Assembly: GCA_019638255.1 (NCBI GenBank)
Contig: JAHBUD010000001.1
Coordinates: 3,038,001 to 3,102,000, forward strand
DNA: 64,000 nucleotides
Direction: 5' to 3'
Source of the DNA: Cyclobacteriaceae bacterium
GTDB taxonomy: Bacteria; Bacteroidota; Bacteroidia; Cytophagales; Cyclobacteriaceae
Shown here: positions 45,158 through 54,756 of the stretch, piece by piece
Position numbering within the stretch: the stretch's first letter is position 1
Layout of the letters: the number at the start of each line of letters is the position of its first letter
Notes under the pieces: model-generated
What the model saw: only the letters and a program-made list of their open reading frames with translations
Told to the model about the DNA's origin: nothing
Database searches by the model: none
Position numbers and translations under genes: made by a program

Positions 45158-45892
45158 TTACAGGGATAGCTTCTTGAAAATGAATTCAGGAATGAGCTTA
45201 ATGACCAGCATGATGTATCGCCACACCGGCAGCACATAAATTACGTTTTTCCGCTTTTGAATGGCACGGTCTATACGCTTTGCTACCTGATCAGGAGTTG
45301 CTGTAAGCAACACAGGTGTTGGCACATCGGCAATCATTTTGGTTCGAACAAACCCAGGTTTCACAGTTACCACATGAACTTTATGCCGGGTCAATCGGTT
45401 TCGTAAGCCCGATAGATAGGCCGTAAATCCTGCTTTTGCACTTCCGTAGATAAAATTAGATTGGCGGCCACGTTCACCGGCCACTGAACTAATGCCAACA
45501 ATAGTACCGGCCTGCCGCTGTTGGAAATCAAGCGCCACAACATTTACTATAGAAACAGCTCCTGTAAAATTAGCGGATATAATCTCCTGGGATGAATTCC
45601 AATCTCCCATTGCCATTTCCGTATCACCCAACACACCAAAGGCCACTACAACAACATCTGGTTTAACCGGCAGCGAATGATAAAATGCATGATGGCTTGG
45701 ATAGTCGTTGGCATCAAATCGGAAAACCTGAACATCAGCATCATACCGAATTTTCAAATCGGATTCAAGGGAAGCGAGTTTTTCGGTATTGCGACTTGCC
45801 AACAATAATTGGTAACCACGTTGAGCAAAGTGTCTGGCCATCGATTCGGCCATATCAGCGTTAGCACCAAGTAATAGAACAGCTCTTTGCAT
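45158..45892 (-). CDS. SDR oxidoreductase, DprE2-like 2-ketoribose reductase
   Basis: 244 residues, short-chain dehydrogenase. The nucleotide loop is VLLGANADMAESMARHFAQRG (G-x3-G region degenerate but well placed), the active site is SSVAGERGR with Ser, and FIYGSAKAGFTAYL with Tyr-x3-Lys. The HKVHVVTVKPGFVRTKM and VLPVWRYIMLVIKLIPEFIFKKL end, with a membrane-binding tail, match the DprE2 family. In mycobacteria DprE2 reduces the keto intermediate from DprE1 to give decaprenyl-phosphate arabinose. The DprE1-like gene lies immediately upstream, 6 bases away. Confidence 0.85.
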   Translation of the reverse strand: MQRAVLLLGANADMAESMARHFAQRGYQLLLASRNTEKLASLESDLKIRYDADVQVFRFDANDYPSHHAFYHSLPVKPDVVVVAFGVLGDTEMAMGDWNSSQEIISANFTGAVSIVNVVALDFQQRQAGTIVGISSVAGERGRQSNFIYGSAKAGFTAYLSGLRNRLTRHKVHVVTVKPGFVRTKMIADVPTPVLLTATPDQVAKRIDRAIQKRKNVIYVLPVWRYIMLVIKLIPEFIFKKLSL

Positions 45893-45898
45893 GTCGAT

Positions 45899-47224
45899 TT
45901 AGCCTTTTATTTTCAAACGCTTTGAAAGTTCTGAACAAAATTTCAACTCCGGGTCGTACCGTAAAATTACTTCCTGGAACTTTGGGGCATTTTTGTATGT
46001 CTTCCAAAAGATTTCGCTGCTCATGCGCGCATCCTTGGATAGATATATTCTTCCCCCATAACCCGCTACCACTTCATCCAATTGGTTTAAGAATTCAAAC
46101 AGACCGTAAACAATAGGAATATCAAGTGCAAGGGTATACCCTTTCATTGGAAATGAAATCAGGTCATTTTGATACCCAAACTGCTTCAAAACAGCCAAAA
46201 AAGAACCCAGTCCCCGCTTACTGATGCGTTGCAATATATCTTCAATCCCCTTCCTACCGGAATCTTCGGGCAAAACAAACTGATATTGAACAAAGCCACG
46301 GCTTCCATAAATACGGTTCCAATTCAAAATTGAATCGAGGGGGTAAAAAAATGGCTCGTAATGAACGATCTTTCTTGACTCTTTCGTCAAATTCTTTCCA
46401 TAATACAACGCATTAAATGCCCTAATGGATAATTTATTAAGCGCAAAGGCCGGAAAGTTAAATGGGACATTCAAAAAAGGCTCCTTACCTGCTCTCAACC
46501 TTTCATTATTCTCTGTCAAATCTTCCGGAGAGGCTGTTTCACCCAACATCAAAATACTACGACCAAAATTTTCACCTTTGATGAGGCAATCGATCCACGC
46601 CACTGAATAAGTAGCCGAACTATACTGATCAAAAAGATCCAGAATTTCGTAGAGATTTCTCGCCTTTATATGGTGGTACCGGATAAATGACGTAGCAATT
46701 TTTTTAAGCCGGAAAGTAACCGCCAGGATGGCTCCCGTTAACCCCATTCCGCCACAGGTAGCCCAGAATATATCGGGGTGGGTATCCCGAGAACAGGTTA
46801 TAAGCTCACCCTGCCCGGTCATTAATTCCAATTCAATAACGTGCTGGGAAAAACTTCCGTCTACGTGGTGGTTTTTTCCGTGCACATCGGAGGCAACCGC
46901 TCCGCCTACGGTAATGTACTTCGTTCCGGGAGTTACAGGAAGAAACCAACCTTTCGGCACAAATACCTCAAGGATTTCTGAAAGCAACACCCCAGACTGA
47001 CACGTCAAAATACCATCCATGGGATTCCAGGCCAAAAATCTATTCAATCCAACACTCGAAACAATGGAAGGAGCCAGTGAAGCATCCCCATAACACCTGC
47101 CATTACCGCGAACAATCAGTGAAGAATCCAGTAACCGCTGACGTATGTCCTCTTGCGATGAAATTGAAAATTCATTGGCTTGAATAACAGGATAATTCCC
47201 CCAATTTGAGATGGCACGAACCAT
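45899..47224 (-). CDS. FAD-dependent oxidase, DprE1-like (polyprenyl-phosphate ribose oxidase)
   Basis: 441 residues of the VAO/FAD-oxidase family. FAD motifs are RGNGRCYGDASLAP and GTKYITVGGAVASDVHGKNHH; the C-terminal half (SFPMKGYTLALDIPIVYGLFEF in two parts, GGRIYLSKDARM) lines up closely with mycobacterial DprE1. At the residue equal to Cys387 of M. tuberculosis DprE1, the target of benzothiazinones, this protein has Ala366. The ATG at 47224 was chosen over one at 47248 because family proteins begin near the ISNWG segment. Together with DprE2 it would epimerise polyprenyl-phosphate ribose to arabinose; the ribosyl transferase making the substrate is not in the window. Confidence 0.88.
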   Translation of the reverse strand: MVRAISNWGNYPVIQANEFSISSQEDIRQRLLDSSLIVRGNGRCYGDASLAPSIVSSVGLNRFLAWNPMDGILTCQSGVLLSEILEVFVPKGWFLPVTPGTKYITVGGAVASDVHGKNHHVDGSFSQHVIELELMTGQGELITCSRDTHPDIFWATCGGMGLTGAILAVTFRLKKIATSFIRYHHIKARNLYEILDLFDQYSSATYSVAWIDCLIKGENFGRSILMLGETASPEDLTENNERLRAGKEPFLNVPFNFPAFALNKLSIRAFNALYYGKNLTKESRKIVHYEPFFYPLDSILNWNRIYGSRGFVQYQFVLPEDSGRKGIEDILQRISKRGLGSFLAVLKQFGYQNDLISFPMKGYTLALDIPIVYGLFEFLNQLDEVVAGYGGRIYLSKDARMSSEIFWKTYKNAPKFQEVILRYDPELKFCSELSKRLKIKG

Positions 47225-47312
47225 AAAGCAGGGTAAAAATAATAACAAGAAGTGGAGTATTTACTGATAAAACTCCATATTTATCCATATTAAAATCATA
47301 CTAATAGTAATC

Positions 47313-48893
47313 ATGTTGAATAGAGTTTTGACACCCAGGCAACTGCTCCTACTGGAAATATTAATCGCCATCGTGTTCTGTTTTATACCCCTATTATTCA
47401 ACAACCCCTATCGGATTAACATATTTCTATCCTGGGAAGGTGCCTACCGAATTTCCGAGGGCCAAATGCCCTTCAGGGATTTCAGCTTACCCATGGGGTA
47501 TGGTTATTGGATTATTCCTGCCGTGTTTTTCAAAATCTTCGGCCCCTACATGTTTTCCCTTATCAAAGCTCAGGTATTCGTAAACTTTATTTCCATTGCA
47601 GCCTTCCGATCAATATTGGCCATTTTAAAGGTAAAACCTGAAGTCATTCTTTTCGCTGTGTTGGTATTTTGTATGAGTTACGTTTCTAAAAACTTCTGGC
47701 CCTGGTATAACCACTCGGTAGTTGTTTTTGAATTGGTTGGGCTTGCCTGTTTAATTTATGGGCTAATAAAAGCGGAAGATTGGAAAATCTGGCTTTCAAT
47801 TGTTTCAGGTAGTTTCTTTCTGTTCTTTTCATTTTTTACCAAACAAGATGTTGGCGGCATGGCCATCATGATCGGATCGGCAGTAATGCTTTATGATGCA
47901 ATCCTCACAAAATCGTTTCGCAAGTTGATTGTTTTTGCTCTTGCGATGATCCTGATCGCCATATTGTTTATTGCACCATTAATTCCCTACGATTTTATGT
48001 ACTGGTTTAATCATGGACAACCCCCGCATGAATCAAGGCTTGTACTCATTGATTTTTTGAACCAATGGATTGGTTGGGCCTATTGGGAAAAGTTCTTTCT
48101 GCTGATAATTGTGGTAACACTACTCAGTCGCTTTACCAGTATTTCAGACTTTTTAAGATCAAGGGAAGAATTTCTTCTCACCATGATTTGCACGGCTATG
48201 GTGCTGCAAGGCATGGTCGTTCAGGTTACCAGCCCGGTTCCTCCTGAAAACGAAGTCTTTTTCTATGCCTTCGGATTTGCTTTTCTATTCGCTAACTGGA
48301 ACATCAACGCAGCGTTCAATACAGTCAAAGCTGTAGGTATATTCTTAGTCTTAATCGTATTTTGGTGGACAGGGATCTATTGGCGTAACATCCAACGGTT
48401 TATCTCCGCCAAGCCAGTAGTTGTAGAGAAAACTGAGAAAGTGAATGCAACGAAATACAGGGTTGCAAAAGAATTTAAAAGTATGGAAAAACTATATCTG
48501 GCCGAGCCAACCCTGGAAGGCATTCATCGCATCATGAATCTTAATGTTGTTAAAGAAAGAAAAGAAAATTGGAAAGTGCTCAACATGACTGAACTAACCT
48601 CGTTGGCCTACGAACTAAAATTCAATCCCCCTATTTATCAACCGATGTGGTATCATCAGGGGGTTTCCATATTCCAAAAAGAAATAGATGTATTTTGTAA
48701 CCGGATAAAAGACCATGAATTTGATCTTATTTTATTTCAATCGATACCTCACACTGAAGTTGTAAACTTCTTTCCGGACGACATCAAGCGATGCCTGGAT
48801 TCAGAATACCAGCATGAGTTTACATTTTTGGCACCACGAACACCCGAGGAGTCTTTTATTCATGTTTACACAAGAAAAGCTATTGGTGAATAG
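47313..48893 (+). CDS. Multi-pass membrane protein, probable GT-C glycosyltransferase
   Basis: 526 residues with about eleven membrane helices followed by a soluble C-terminal ~150 residues. The first periplasmic loop holds SWEGAYRISEGQMPFRDF, resembling the acidic D/E loop of GT39/ArnT-like enzymes that use polyprenyl-phosphate sugars. No other domain was recognised. It is divergent from the DprE1-like gene and convergent with the next GT39-like gene, whose 3' end it overlaps by 14 bases. If a GT-C enzyme, it could use the polyprenyl-phosphate pentose made by the DprE pair; this is inferred from context. Confidence 0.7.
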   Translation: MLNRVLTPRQLLLLEILIAIVFCFIPLLFNNPYRINIFLSWEGAYRISEGQMPFRDFSLPMGYGYWIIPAVFFKIFGPYMFSLIKAQVFVNFISIAAFRSILAILKVKPEVILFAVLVFCMSYVSKNFWPWYNHSVVVFELVGLACLIYGLIKAEDWKIWLSIVSGSFFLFFSFFTKQDVGGMAIMIGSAVMLYDAILTKSFRKLIVFALAMILIAILFIAPLIPYDFMYWFNHGQPPHESRLVLIDFLNQWIGWAYWEKFFLLIIVVTLLSRFTSISDFLRSREEFLLTMICTAMVLQGMVVQVTSPVPPENEVFFYAFGFAFLFANWNINAAFNTVKAVGIFLVLIVFWWTGIYWRNIQRFISAKPVVVEKTEKVNATKYRVAKEFKSMEKLYLAEPTLEGIHRIMNLNVVKERKENWKVLNMTELTSLAYELKFNPPIYQPMWYHQGVSIFQKEIDVFCNRIKDHEFDLILFQSIPHTEVVNFFPDDIKRCLDSEYQHEFTFLAPRTPEESFIHVYTRKAIGE

Positions 48894-50565
48894 GTTCAAT
48901 GTTGCCTTCAACTTCATCTGTACTTCTTGTGTACCGGTAATATTTTCGGTTTGGGTAAAGTTCCATTAGCCTGTAATTATCAGCGCCCAAATCACGGGCA
49001 TATAAAATATCATTCTGAAATAATTTATCATTCCGCAGCAAATCGCCAATAGGCATCGGCCGGATAACTCCTGTGGGCGAGGATACGAATACGATAGCCT
49101 CATGCAATTCCATCGATTCAACCTGCTTGTATAAATCCATTCGCTCCAAAATTACCTGTTTCTCCCGTGCTGCAATAGAAGGAAATTTGATTGCTCCGTA
49201 AATCACCCCGGCAATAAAAATGGCTTTACCCAGCGTAACCTGATCATCCTTCATGACCAATGAAACAACAAAAACAATTACAAAAGGAAATGCTTCATAG
49301 TAAAAACGAGGACCATATTGGTTCCCTCCGATCTCGTGATAAAAAAAATAACCAACGATAAGCAGTACAAAAGTCCAGTCCTCAGGATTACTGAATATTT
49401 TTTCCCGATGTTTTAATTTCTTACTAACAAACCATCCGTATAAAATCAATAATCCTGGGGATGTCCAATAGATGAACAGCAAAAGCCTTCTGATTATATG
49501 CTCAGTTCCCTGAAAAGGCGAGTGTCCTTTAACAAAGCCCAAACCTTCAGCAGGATCAACCCAAACGGTTACCGGTAAAAAGGCATTTCCGGTTGTAAAA
49601 TAATTGTAGAGAAGAAAAAAGAAGAACCACGGTAAAAAACCAGCAAAAGTAATTGCCAATGTTTTGAGCATAAACGGCCATCCTTTTGGCCAGAGATAAA
49701 ACAGGAAGGGCAACGAAATGAGTATGGCTGTATAATAACGTGTTACAAAAGACAATCCGATAAAAAAACCTGCCAACAAAGCCAATTGAGTCTTGTCCGT
49801 ATCGATATACTTTAACAAAAAATAGGCAAACAACAAGGAACAAAGCATGGCCAACGCATGCGAAAAAAATGAGGCTGAATTAAACAGGAAAAACGAACTC
49901 AAACCCAACGCAAGTACTGACCACCAGGCTATTCGGGTTGTGTAACGATACTGAACAAACAGAAAAAATATCCAAAGCGTAAGCGCACCAATAAGCGGGT
50001 TGATGATAAACGCTGGTATATGAAGAATATAGGCTACACTAAGAATCAGTGGCCATCCGGGCGGAAATCGGCCAACCAAAACCTGATCATTTTGAAAAAG
50101 ATGGTTGAAAGTAAAAAACTGAAAGAGCGGATGTGACTTATCCAGAAGCGTTCCAACACTCAGGTTCTTCGCTTGAAATAAATATATATACTCGTCTGAA
50201 GAATTGGGGAATCGTAATAAGGTATAATGGGCAACAAAGAGTGTAATCAGGAATATAGAAAAAACAAATAAAGGTAACATCACACCTTCACGATGACTTA
50301 ATCGCGGAAACAATTGACGCTTTGCTGCGTGTGATCTAAGAAAACCTAAAACCAACAAAATCAAAATCAGGTAAATCAACCACCAAATCAGTTCGTTGAA
50401 AATTAAACCTGCCAGATCTTTATAAAATATAGTACCCTTTTGGGAAGATAAACCCGATATCCAGGGTAGCAATAACTCAATAACGTAATCCTGTAGTAAC
50501 AGCAAAACGAACACACCTGCGATCAGGCAAACAAATATTGTTAACTGCTTTATGGTAAATGACAT
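48880..50565 (-). CDS. GT39-like membrane glycosyltransferase
   Basis: 561 residues with about twelve membrane helices. The first loop carries PNSSDEYIYLFQAKNL, the acidic motif of the PMT/ArnT (GT39) clan, and RFPPGWPLILSVAYI follows as in ArnT-type proteins. A periplasmic C-terminal segment begins near EKQVILERMDLYKQ. Such enzymes transfer a sugar from a polyprenyl-phosphate donor on the periplasmic face. An in-frame GTG at 50586 is an alternative start; the ATG at 50565 gives a normal leading helix. It is convergent with the preceding GT-C gene, overlapping by 14 bases. Confidence 0.8.
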   Translation of the reverse strand: MSFTIKQLTIFVCLIAGVFVLLLLQDYVIELLLPWISGLSSQKGTIFYKDLAGLIFNELIWWLIYLILILLVLGFLRSHAAKRQLFPRLSHREGVMLPLFVFSIFLITLFVAHYTLLRFPNSSDEYIYLFQAKNLSVGTLLDKSHPLFQFFTFNHLFQNDQVLVGRFPPGWPLILSVAYILHIPAFIINPLIGALTLWIFFLFVQYRYTTRIAWWSVLALGLSSFFLFNSASFFSHALAMLCSLLFAYFLLKYIDTDKTQLALLAGFFIGLSFVTRYYTAILISLPFLFYLWPKGWPFMLKTLAITFAGFLPWFFFFLLYNYFTTGNAFLPVTVWVDPAEGLGFVKGHSPFQGTEHIIRRLLLFIYWTSPGLLILYGWFVSKKLKHREKIFSNPEDWTFVLLIVGYFFYHEIGGNQYGPRFYYEAFPFVIVFVVSLVMKDDQVTLGKAIFIAGVIYGAIKFPSIAAREKQVILERMDLYKQVESMELHEAIVFVSSPTGVIRPMPIGDLLRNDKLFQNDILYARDLGADNYRLMELYPNRKYYRYTRSTDEVEGNIEPIHQ

Positions 50566-50614
50566 ACTGAAACCCGGGATTCGCACGATTAACTAAAAGA
50601 TTTAAGCAGTCACT

Positions 50615-53600
50615 TCATTGTAAAATGGAAAGGCGAGCTTGATATTTTATGGAGCCCATGTTAAGCGTTAATATATAAATCCCGGCAGGAATGTCTTTCA
50701 CTAAAAAATTAATCTGGCTACCGTCCACAACAAGCGTACCCTGATCAACCTGCAACCCTATTGAATTAATTAGCTGATAATCAATACTTTGACCATCTTC
50801 AAAATCTCCCATGATAATGAACCGATTACGCCCTGGGTTTGGATAGATGCTAAAACCTTTGTGTGTTGATTGTTCGGCATGCGTAATGGAATAATAAAAC
50901 TCCTCAGATAATTGTTCACACCCCTTATGCCTTACCAAAACCTGGTAAAAACCAGACGCTGCAGGTTCAAATGAATCACCATTTGCTCCCGGAATTGGAA
51001 GGCCATTCAATAACCATGTATTTCCAGTTGCATAACTTGATACCAGGGTTTGAGATTGCATCGAAATTTGGGGAATGTCCATCTTAAGTACCACGTCCAC
51101 TGTGAATCGTGTTGAAAAATCATTTTCAACAGTAAAACCGTATGTCGTTCCAGGCTCCATAGGGATGCGGGTTTCTGTAGCATGGTCGATCAATACAACC
51201 CGTAAGGAAGACTCATCAAAAACAGAACCCTTAAACTCCATCGTATAATATCCTGATTCCAAATTTTCCGTTAACAATTGAAACTCTTCCCGACAAAACT
51301 CATAAGGCAAATTTTTTAGCGCTGTCTTAACAGAATCCTTTGACAATACGGACAAATTATAATATCCATTTAATTTCTTTACTGCATCAATCGCTGAATT
51401 AAACGCATACGTTGCCTTATTATTGAACTTCAAAAACACCCGATCGATAAGAGCATTTCGTTTCAATTCAATGGCCAGGTTTCTTGACGGATCGGTTTCT
51501 TTGGTGCGATAAAAGGTAGCTGATTCATTTGATTTTGCATCCTCATTGATTTCCAGCAATGGACTGTTGCTTATGGATTGTACCCAGAACGCCTGGCCTT
51601 GCGCTATCCTACCACCAAATTCATCCTCATCGCCAAAATCGCCATCCCAAACCAAAAAGCGCCCACCAGGAACGGAATTATCGCGGAGGTATGCATTTGC
51701 ATTTATACCCGACAGATTCCATCCCTCCCCACCCCAATGAATAGCAGATGCAAATGGATTTCCAATCAGATGCCAACCGTCATCCGATTCGTCCAGATCA
51801 GGATCGGGCGAAATTGCATAGGTAAAAGTTCCCTGATGGATGTTTCCCCGCGCCACCGCAGTAACCGAAGGCACTTCATGGCGCATAAATATGGCATAAC
51901 CCCTACCAATGTCAAAATATTCTTCATTGTCGCTTTCAGGAAAAGCAATCCATTCCGGCTCGTTGTAATAAAACAATGAAGGATTGGTTGTTAAACTTCC
52001 ACCCGAACTCGCACCCTCAAATATCCCTGTAACGGGTATGTGATCCTGCAAATCCGCTACCGTATAGCCGTTCACTGGAAACGACATGTATCGGTACTGA
52101 CGTCCGGGCAAAATATGTCGATGCACATTTACTTCACCCAGAATAGCGGCACCTGCTGGAATTTTACCGATGCGCGAATCATTACCTTCCATGGACATCA
52201 TATGAAGAAAGCCATTTGAAAAAATGGTTCCAGCTGAGCAGGTCAGCGATTCATAAACATAGAGCGGGCTTCGGATTTCCAAGACGCCTGCCCCGGTTAG
52301 CGTTGCCTCGACCATGCGCACCATGTCCATGCCTTCAACCAGGTAGAGATTGGAGTTAAATCCGGTTTGTGTATCGAATGTTAAAGACCCGTTAGAAAAC
52401 CCTACCCTTCCCTGATGGTTTTCCGGATTTAGTGCCCCGTTTTGAACAACAGCAAGTGTATTTTCTCCAAGAATTAATTCAGAACCTTCCGCCAGAAATA
52501 GCCCCCCGCCTTCTGCAGTTCCTAGTTTAAGGGTAAAATCTTCTGCCTCCAGTTGCACACGCGAACCCTGGCTAATTGAGAGACCCTTAAACGAAATACC
52601 TGAACCCGTAGCGTTAAGAACACTCTCAGCTCCAATAAAGCCGATGTTAAATGGTGATGTCGGCTCAAAATTATCCACTCCTGTTATCTGCCAATCTCCC
52701 TTAACAAGTATTGTACTGGAGGGATCGGATGCATTCAGCAGAATATCATTCTCAATTCTCATTGTTCCCTCAACCTGAAGCACTCCCGAAGTCAACTGTT
52801 TGGAATGCATTTCACTGCCTGTTACAACCACGTTACCCAGTATCCCTTGCGGTAAGGTTTGGACGTGCTGATCAAATATTATTGTTGAGGCGGGGTCTAC
52901 AAATCCGAAATTGATTTCTTCATCGGTGTTTATTCGAATGGTGGCATTTGCTTCTACATGAAGTAAGCCAGTAAAAGAACTATTCAAATTAAGTGTTGCG
53001 CCATTACGCACCCATAGGGCTGACTGTACACCGGCAATACCCCAGGGTTCGTGCAATGTAGCTTCTGATGTAAGATTAAATGTTTGAAACCCCCGGTTAA
53101 AGCTAACCGGATTAGTGCCTGATCCATTCGTATTAGTACCCCATGAAGAAAGCTGGGTAAGCGGAGAACCTGGCACATGATGGAAACTCAACTCGGGTAA
53201 ATTGTATACTTCCACATAGTAGCATTCAGTTAACCCAGGGGTGCGTCCTGCAGTTTGTCGGAACGCAGTAGCACAAATATTATAATTCCCTAATGGTATT
53301 GGCCATTCCACATTGGTAGGATGAACGTTTCTGATTGTAATAGATTGACCATTGAGTGTTCGAATACTTGCATCAGAATTAATTTTAAATCTAATACTAC
53401 CCGTAGTACCATTACCTAAGGCACGAACATTATACTGTACGGCACCGATAGTATGTTTATTGATTATCTGCCCTTCATAGAGGGAACCAATGTTTGTGTC
53501 ACTGTCACCATTGATTAAAATTAAATCTGTTATGGCAGCTTCATTGGCAGGCACTTGGTTAAAAAATTCAACATCAACCTGATCGTTACTAATCAGTCCT

Positions 53601-54634
53601 TCATTATCCGTAACCGACAACGTGAACTGAAAGCTACCGGCCTGGGGATTTAAAATGGTAAGAAAATTTCCGTGCTGGTTTGCCAACGCAAGAGGAACAC
53701 CCACAGTTTGCTCCCAGGCAACATGGGCAATTGCGCCATCAAAATCAAAAAACTCACCATACAGGTGTACCGGTTCATTCCGAACCAGCATTTTCCTATC
53801 AAACCCGGCATTTACGTATGGATGCCGATTTGATGGATCGTTTCGCGCATTGCTCAACATCCATTCAAACAACGGGTATTCATTCCCATAATTCCAAACC
53901 TCATTCCAACCTTCATGTGCCCGGACATGCAATAGATTAACATGAGCCATATATTTTCTATTTGGGCATTGATTGATTCCGTTGACCATACCGGTAGTAA
54001 ACTTGGGGTTTACCAAATTATCAATTGATCCATGGAATGCCCACACCGGGATATCGGCAACCAGGCACGACTTGGTGGAGTCGGTAACCCCCGAAATAGG
54101 AGCCATTGCCGCAAGCTTGTCAGGATAGGCAATCGCAAAACTCCAAACGCCTGCTCCACCAAGGCTTAGTCCTGTCATGTATATTCTATCATCATCAATG
54201 GTTCTTAAGGTTTTTACATATTCAATCACTTCATTCACTACCTCCGGGGGCCACTCCTGGTTCCGAGGATCAGGTATGGATTCATCGCGCTTCATTTGAG
54301 GACTAACGACAACAAATGGTCTGGTCACATCCCATAAATTATCATTTATCAATTTTGCCGGACTGGCATCCGGGTGATTAATTCGATTCCCCATATTATT
54401 ATATGCATATAATAATAATTCTAAATCACCACCGATGCCTGTGGCACCATGCAAACATACAAGCATTGGAGAGGCCGTTCCCGCAACATAACCAGGAGGT
54501 GTATACAGTAGAAACCTTGTTCCTGCAGGGGATATTTGCTCTGTTTGAAGCGCTGAGGTTTGCCCGCTTACACTTAGGCTAAAGAATAAGCCAAACAGAA
54601 GTAAAACATGCCTTATGACACACGTTTTAATCAT
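50615..54634 (-). CDS. Secreted esterase with PKD and shared T9SS-linked region, T9SS type A
   Basis: 1339 residues. The signal peptide ends at LSVSGQ. Residues about 30-280 are an alpha/beta-hydrolase (CLHGATGIGG, TGLSLGGAGVW, FHGSIDNLV, and RAHEGWNEVW for the catalytic His). A PKD-like domain lies near 284-365, then an unassigned beta domain to 485, a solenoid-like region 490-830, and a block 840-1190 (HILPGRQYRYMSFPVNG, GRIAQGQAFWVQS) that closely matches the 2527-residue protein. The T9SS type A tail is the last ~85 residues (IYPNPGRNRFIIMG, PAGIYILTLN). It is the third esterase-headed T9SS protein here. Substrate unknown. Confidence 0.87.
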   Translation of the reverse strand: MIKTCVIRHVLLLFGLFFSLSVSGQTSALQTEQISPAGTRFLLYTPPGYVAGTASPMLVCLHGATGIGGDLELLLYAYNNMGNRINHPDASPAKLINDNLWDVTRPFVVVSPQMKRDESIPDPRNQEWPPEVVNEVIEYVKTLRTIDDDRIYMTGLSLGGAGVWSFAIAYPDKLAAMAPISGVTDSTKSCLVADIPVWAFHGSIDNLVNPKFTTGMVNGINQCPNRKYMAHVNLLHVRAHEGWNEVWNYGNEYPLFEWMLSNARNDPSNRHPYVNAGFDRKMLVRNEPVHLYGEFFDFDGAIAHVAWEQTVGVPLALANQHGNFLTILNPQAGSFQFTLSVTDNEGLISNDQVDVEFFNQVPANEAAITDLILINGDSDTNIGSLYEGQIINKHTIGAVQYNVRALGNGTTGSIRFKINSDASIRTLNGQSITIRNVHPTNVEWPIPLGNYNICATAFRQTAGRTPGLTECYYVEVYNLPELSFHHVPGSPLTQLSSWGTNTNGSGTNPVSFNRGFQTFNLTSEATLHEPWGIAGVQSALWVRNGATLNLNSSFTGLLHVEANATIRINTDEEINFGFVDPASTIIFDQHVQTLPQGILGNVVVTGSEMHSKQLTSGVLQVEGTMRIENDILLNASDPSSTILVKGDWQITGVDNFEPTSPFNIGFIGAESVLNATGSGISFKGLSISQGSRVQLEAEDFTLKLGTAEGGGLFLAEGSELILGENTLAVVQNGALNPENHQGRVGFSNGSLTFDTQTGFNSNLYLVEGMDMVRMVEATLTGAGVLEIRSPLYVYESLTCSAGTIFSNGFLHMMSMEGNDSRIGKIPAGAAILGEVNVHRHILPGRQYRYMSFPVNGYTVADLQDHIPVTGIFEGASSGGSLTTNPSLFYYNEPEWIAFPESDNEEYFDIGRGYAIFMRHEVPSVTAVARGNIHQGTFTYAISPDPDLDESDDGWHLIGNPFASAIHWGGEGWNLSGINANAYLRDNSVPGGRFLVWDGDFGDEDEFGGRIAQGQAFWVQSISNSPLLEINEDAKSNESATFYRTKETDPSRNLAIELKRNALIDRVFLKFNNKATYAFNSAIDAVKKLNGYYNLSVLSKDSVKTALKNLPYEFCREEFQLLTENLESGYYTMEFKGSVFDESSLRVVLIDHATETRIPMEPGTTYGFTVENDFSTRFTVDVVLKMDIPQISMQSQTLVSSYATGNTWLLNGLPIPGANGDSFEPAASGFYQVLVRHKGCEQLSEEFYYSITHAEQSTHKGFSIYPNPGRNRFIIMGDFEDGQSIDYQLINSIGLQVDQGTLVVDGSQINFLVKDIPAGIYILTLNMGSIKYQARLSILQ

Positions 54635-54665
54635 AATCTTGAAGGTCTTTCTGCAACGAAAGGTA

Positions 54666-54673
54666 CAAAATTA
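54666..54673 (-). promoter_or_regulatory. Candidate -7 promoter element for the 1339-residue esterase
   Basis: On the minus strand TAATTTTG fits TAnnTTTG, 32 bases before the ATG at 54634. A TTTTC near 54693-54697 is a weak -33 match at about 19-base spacing. Confidence 0.5.
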
Positions 54674-54756
54674 TGATGGGTATTTCTTTAGAAAATCACT
54701 CAATCGATACTTAAAATCTGGATTAGGTTAGCATTAAATTATTCAACCGATAACCA

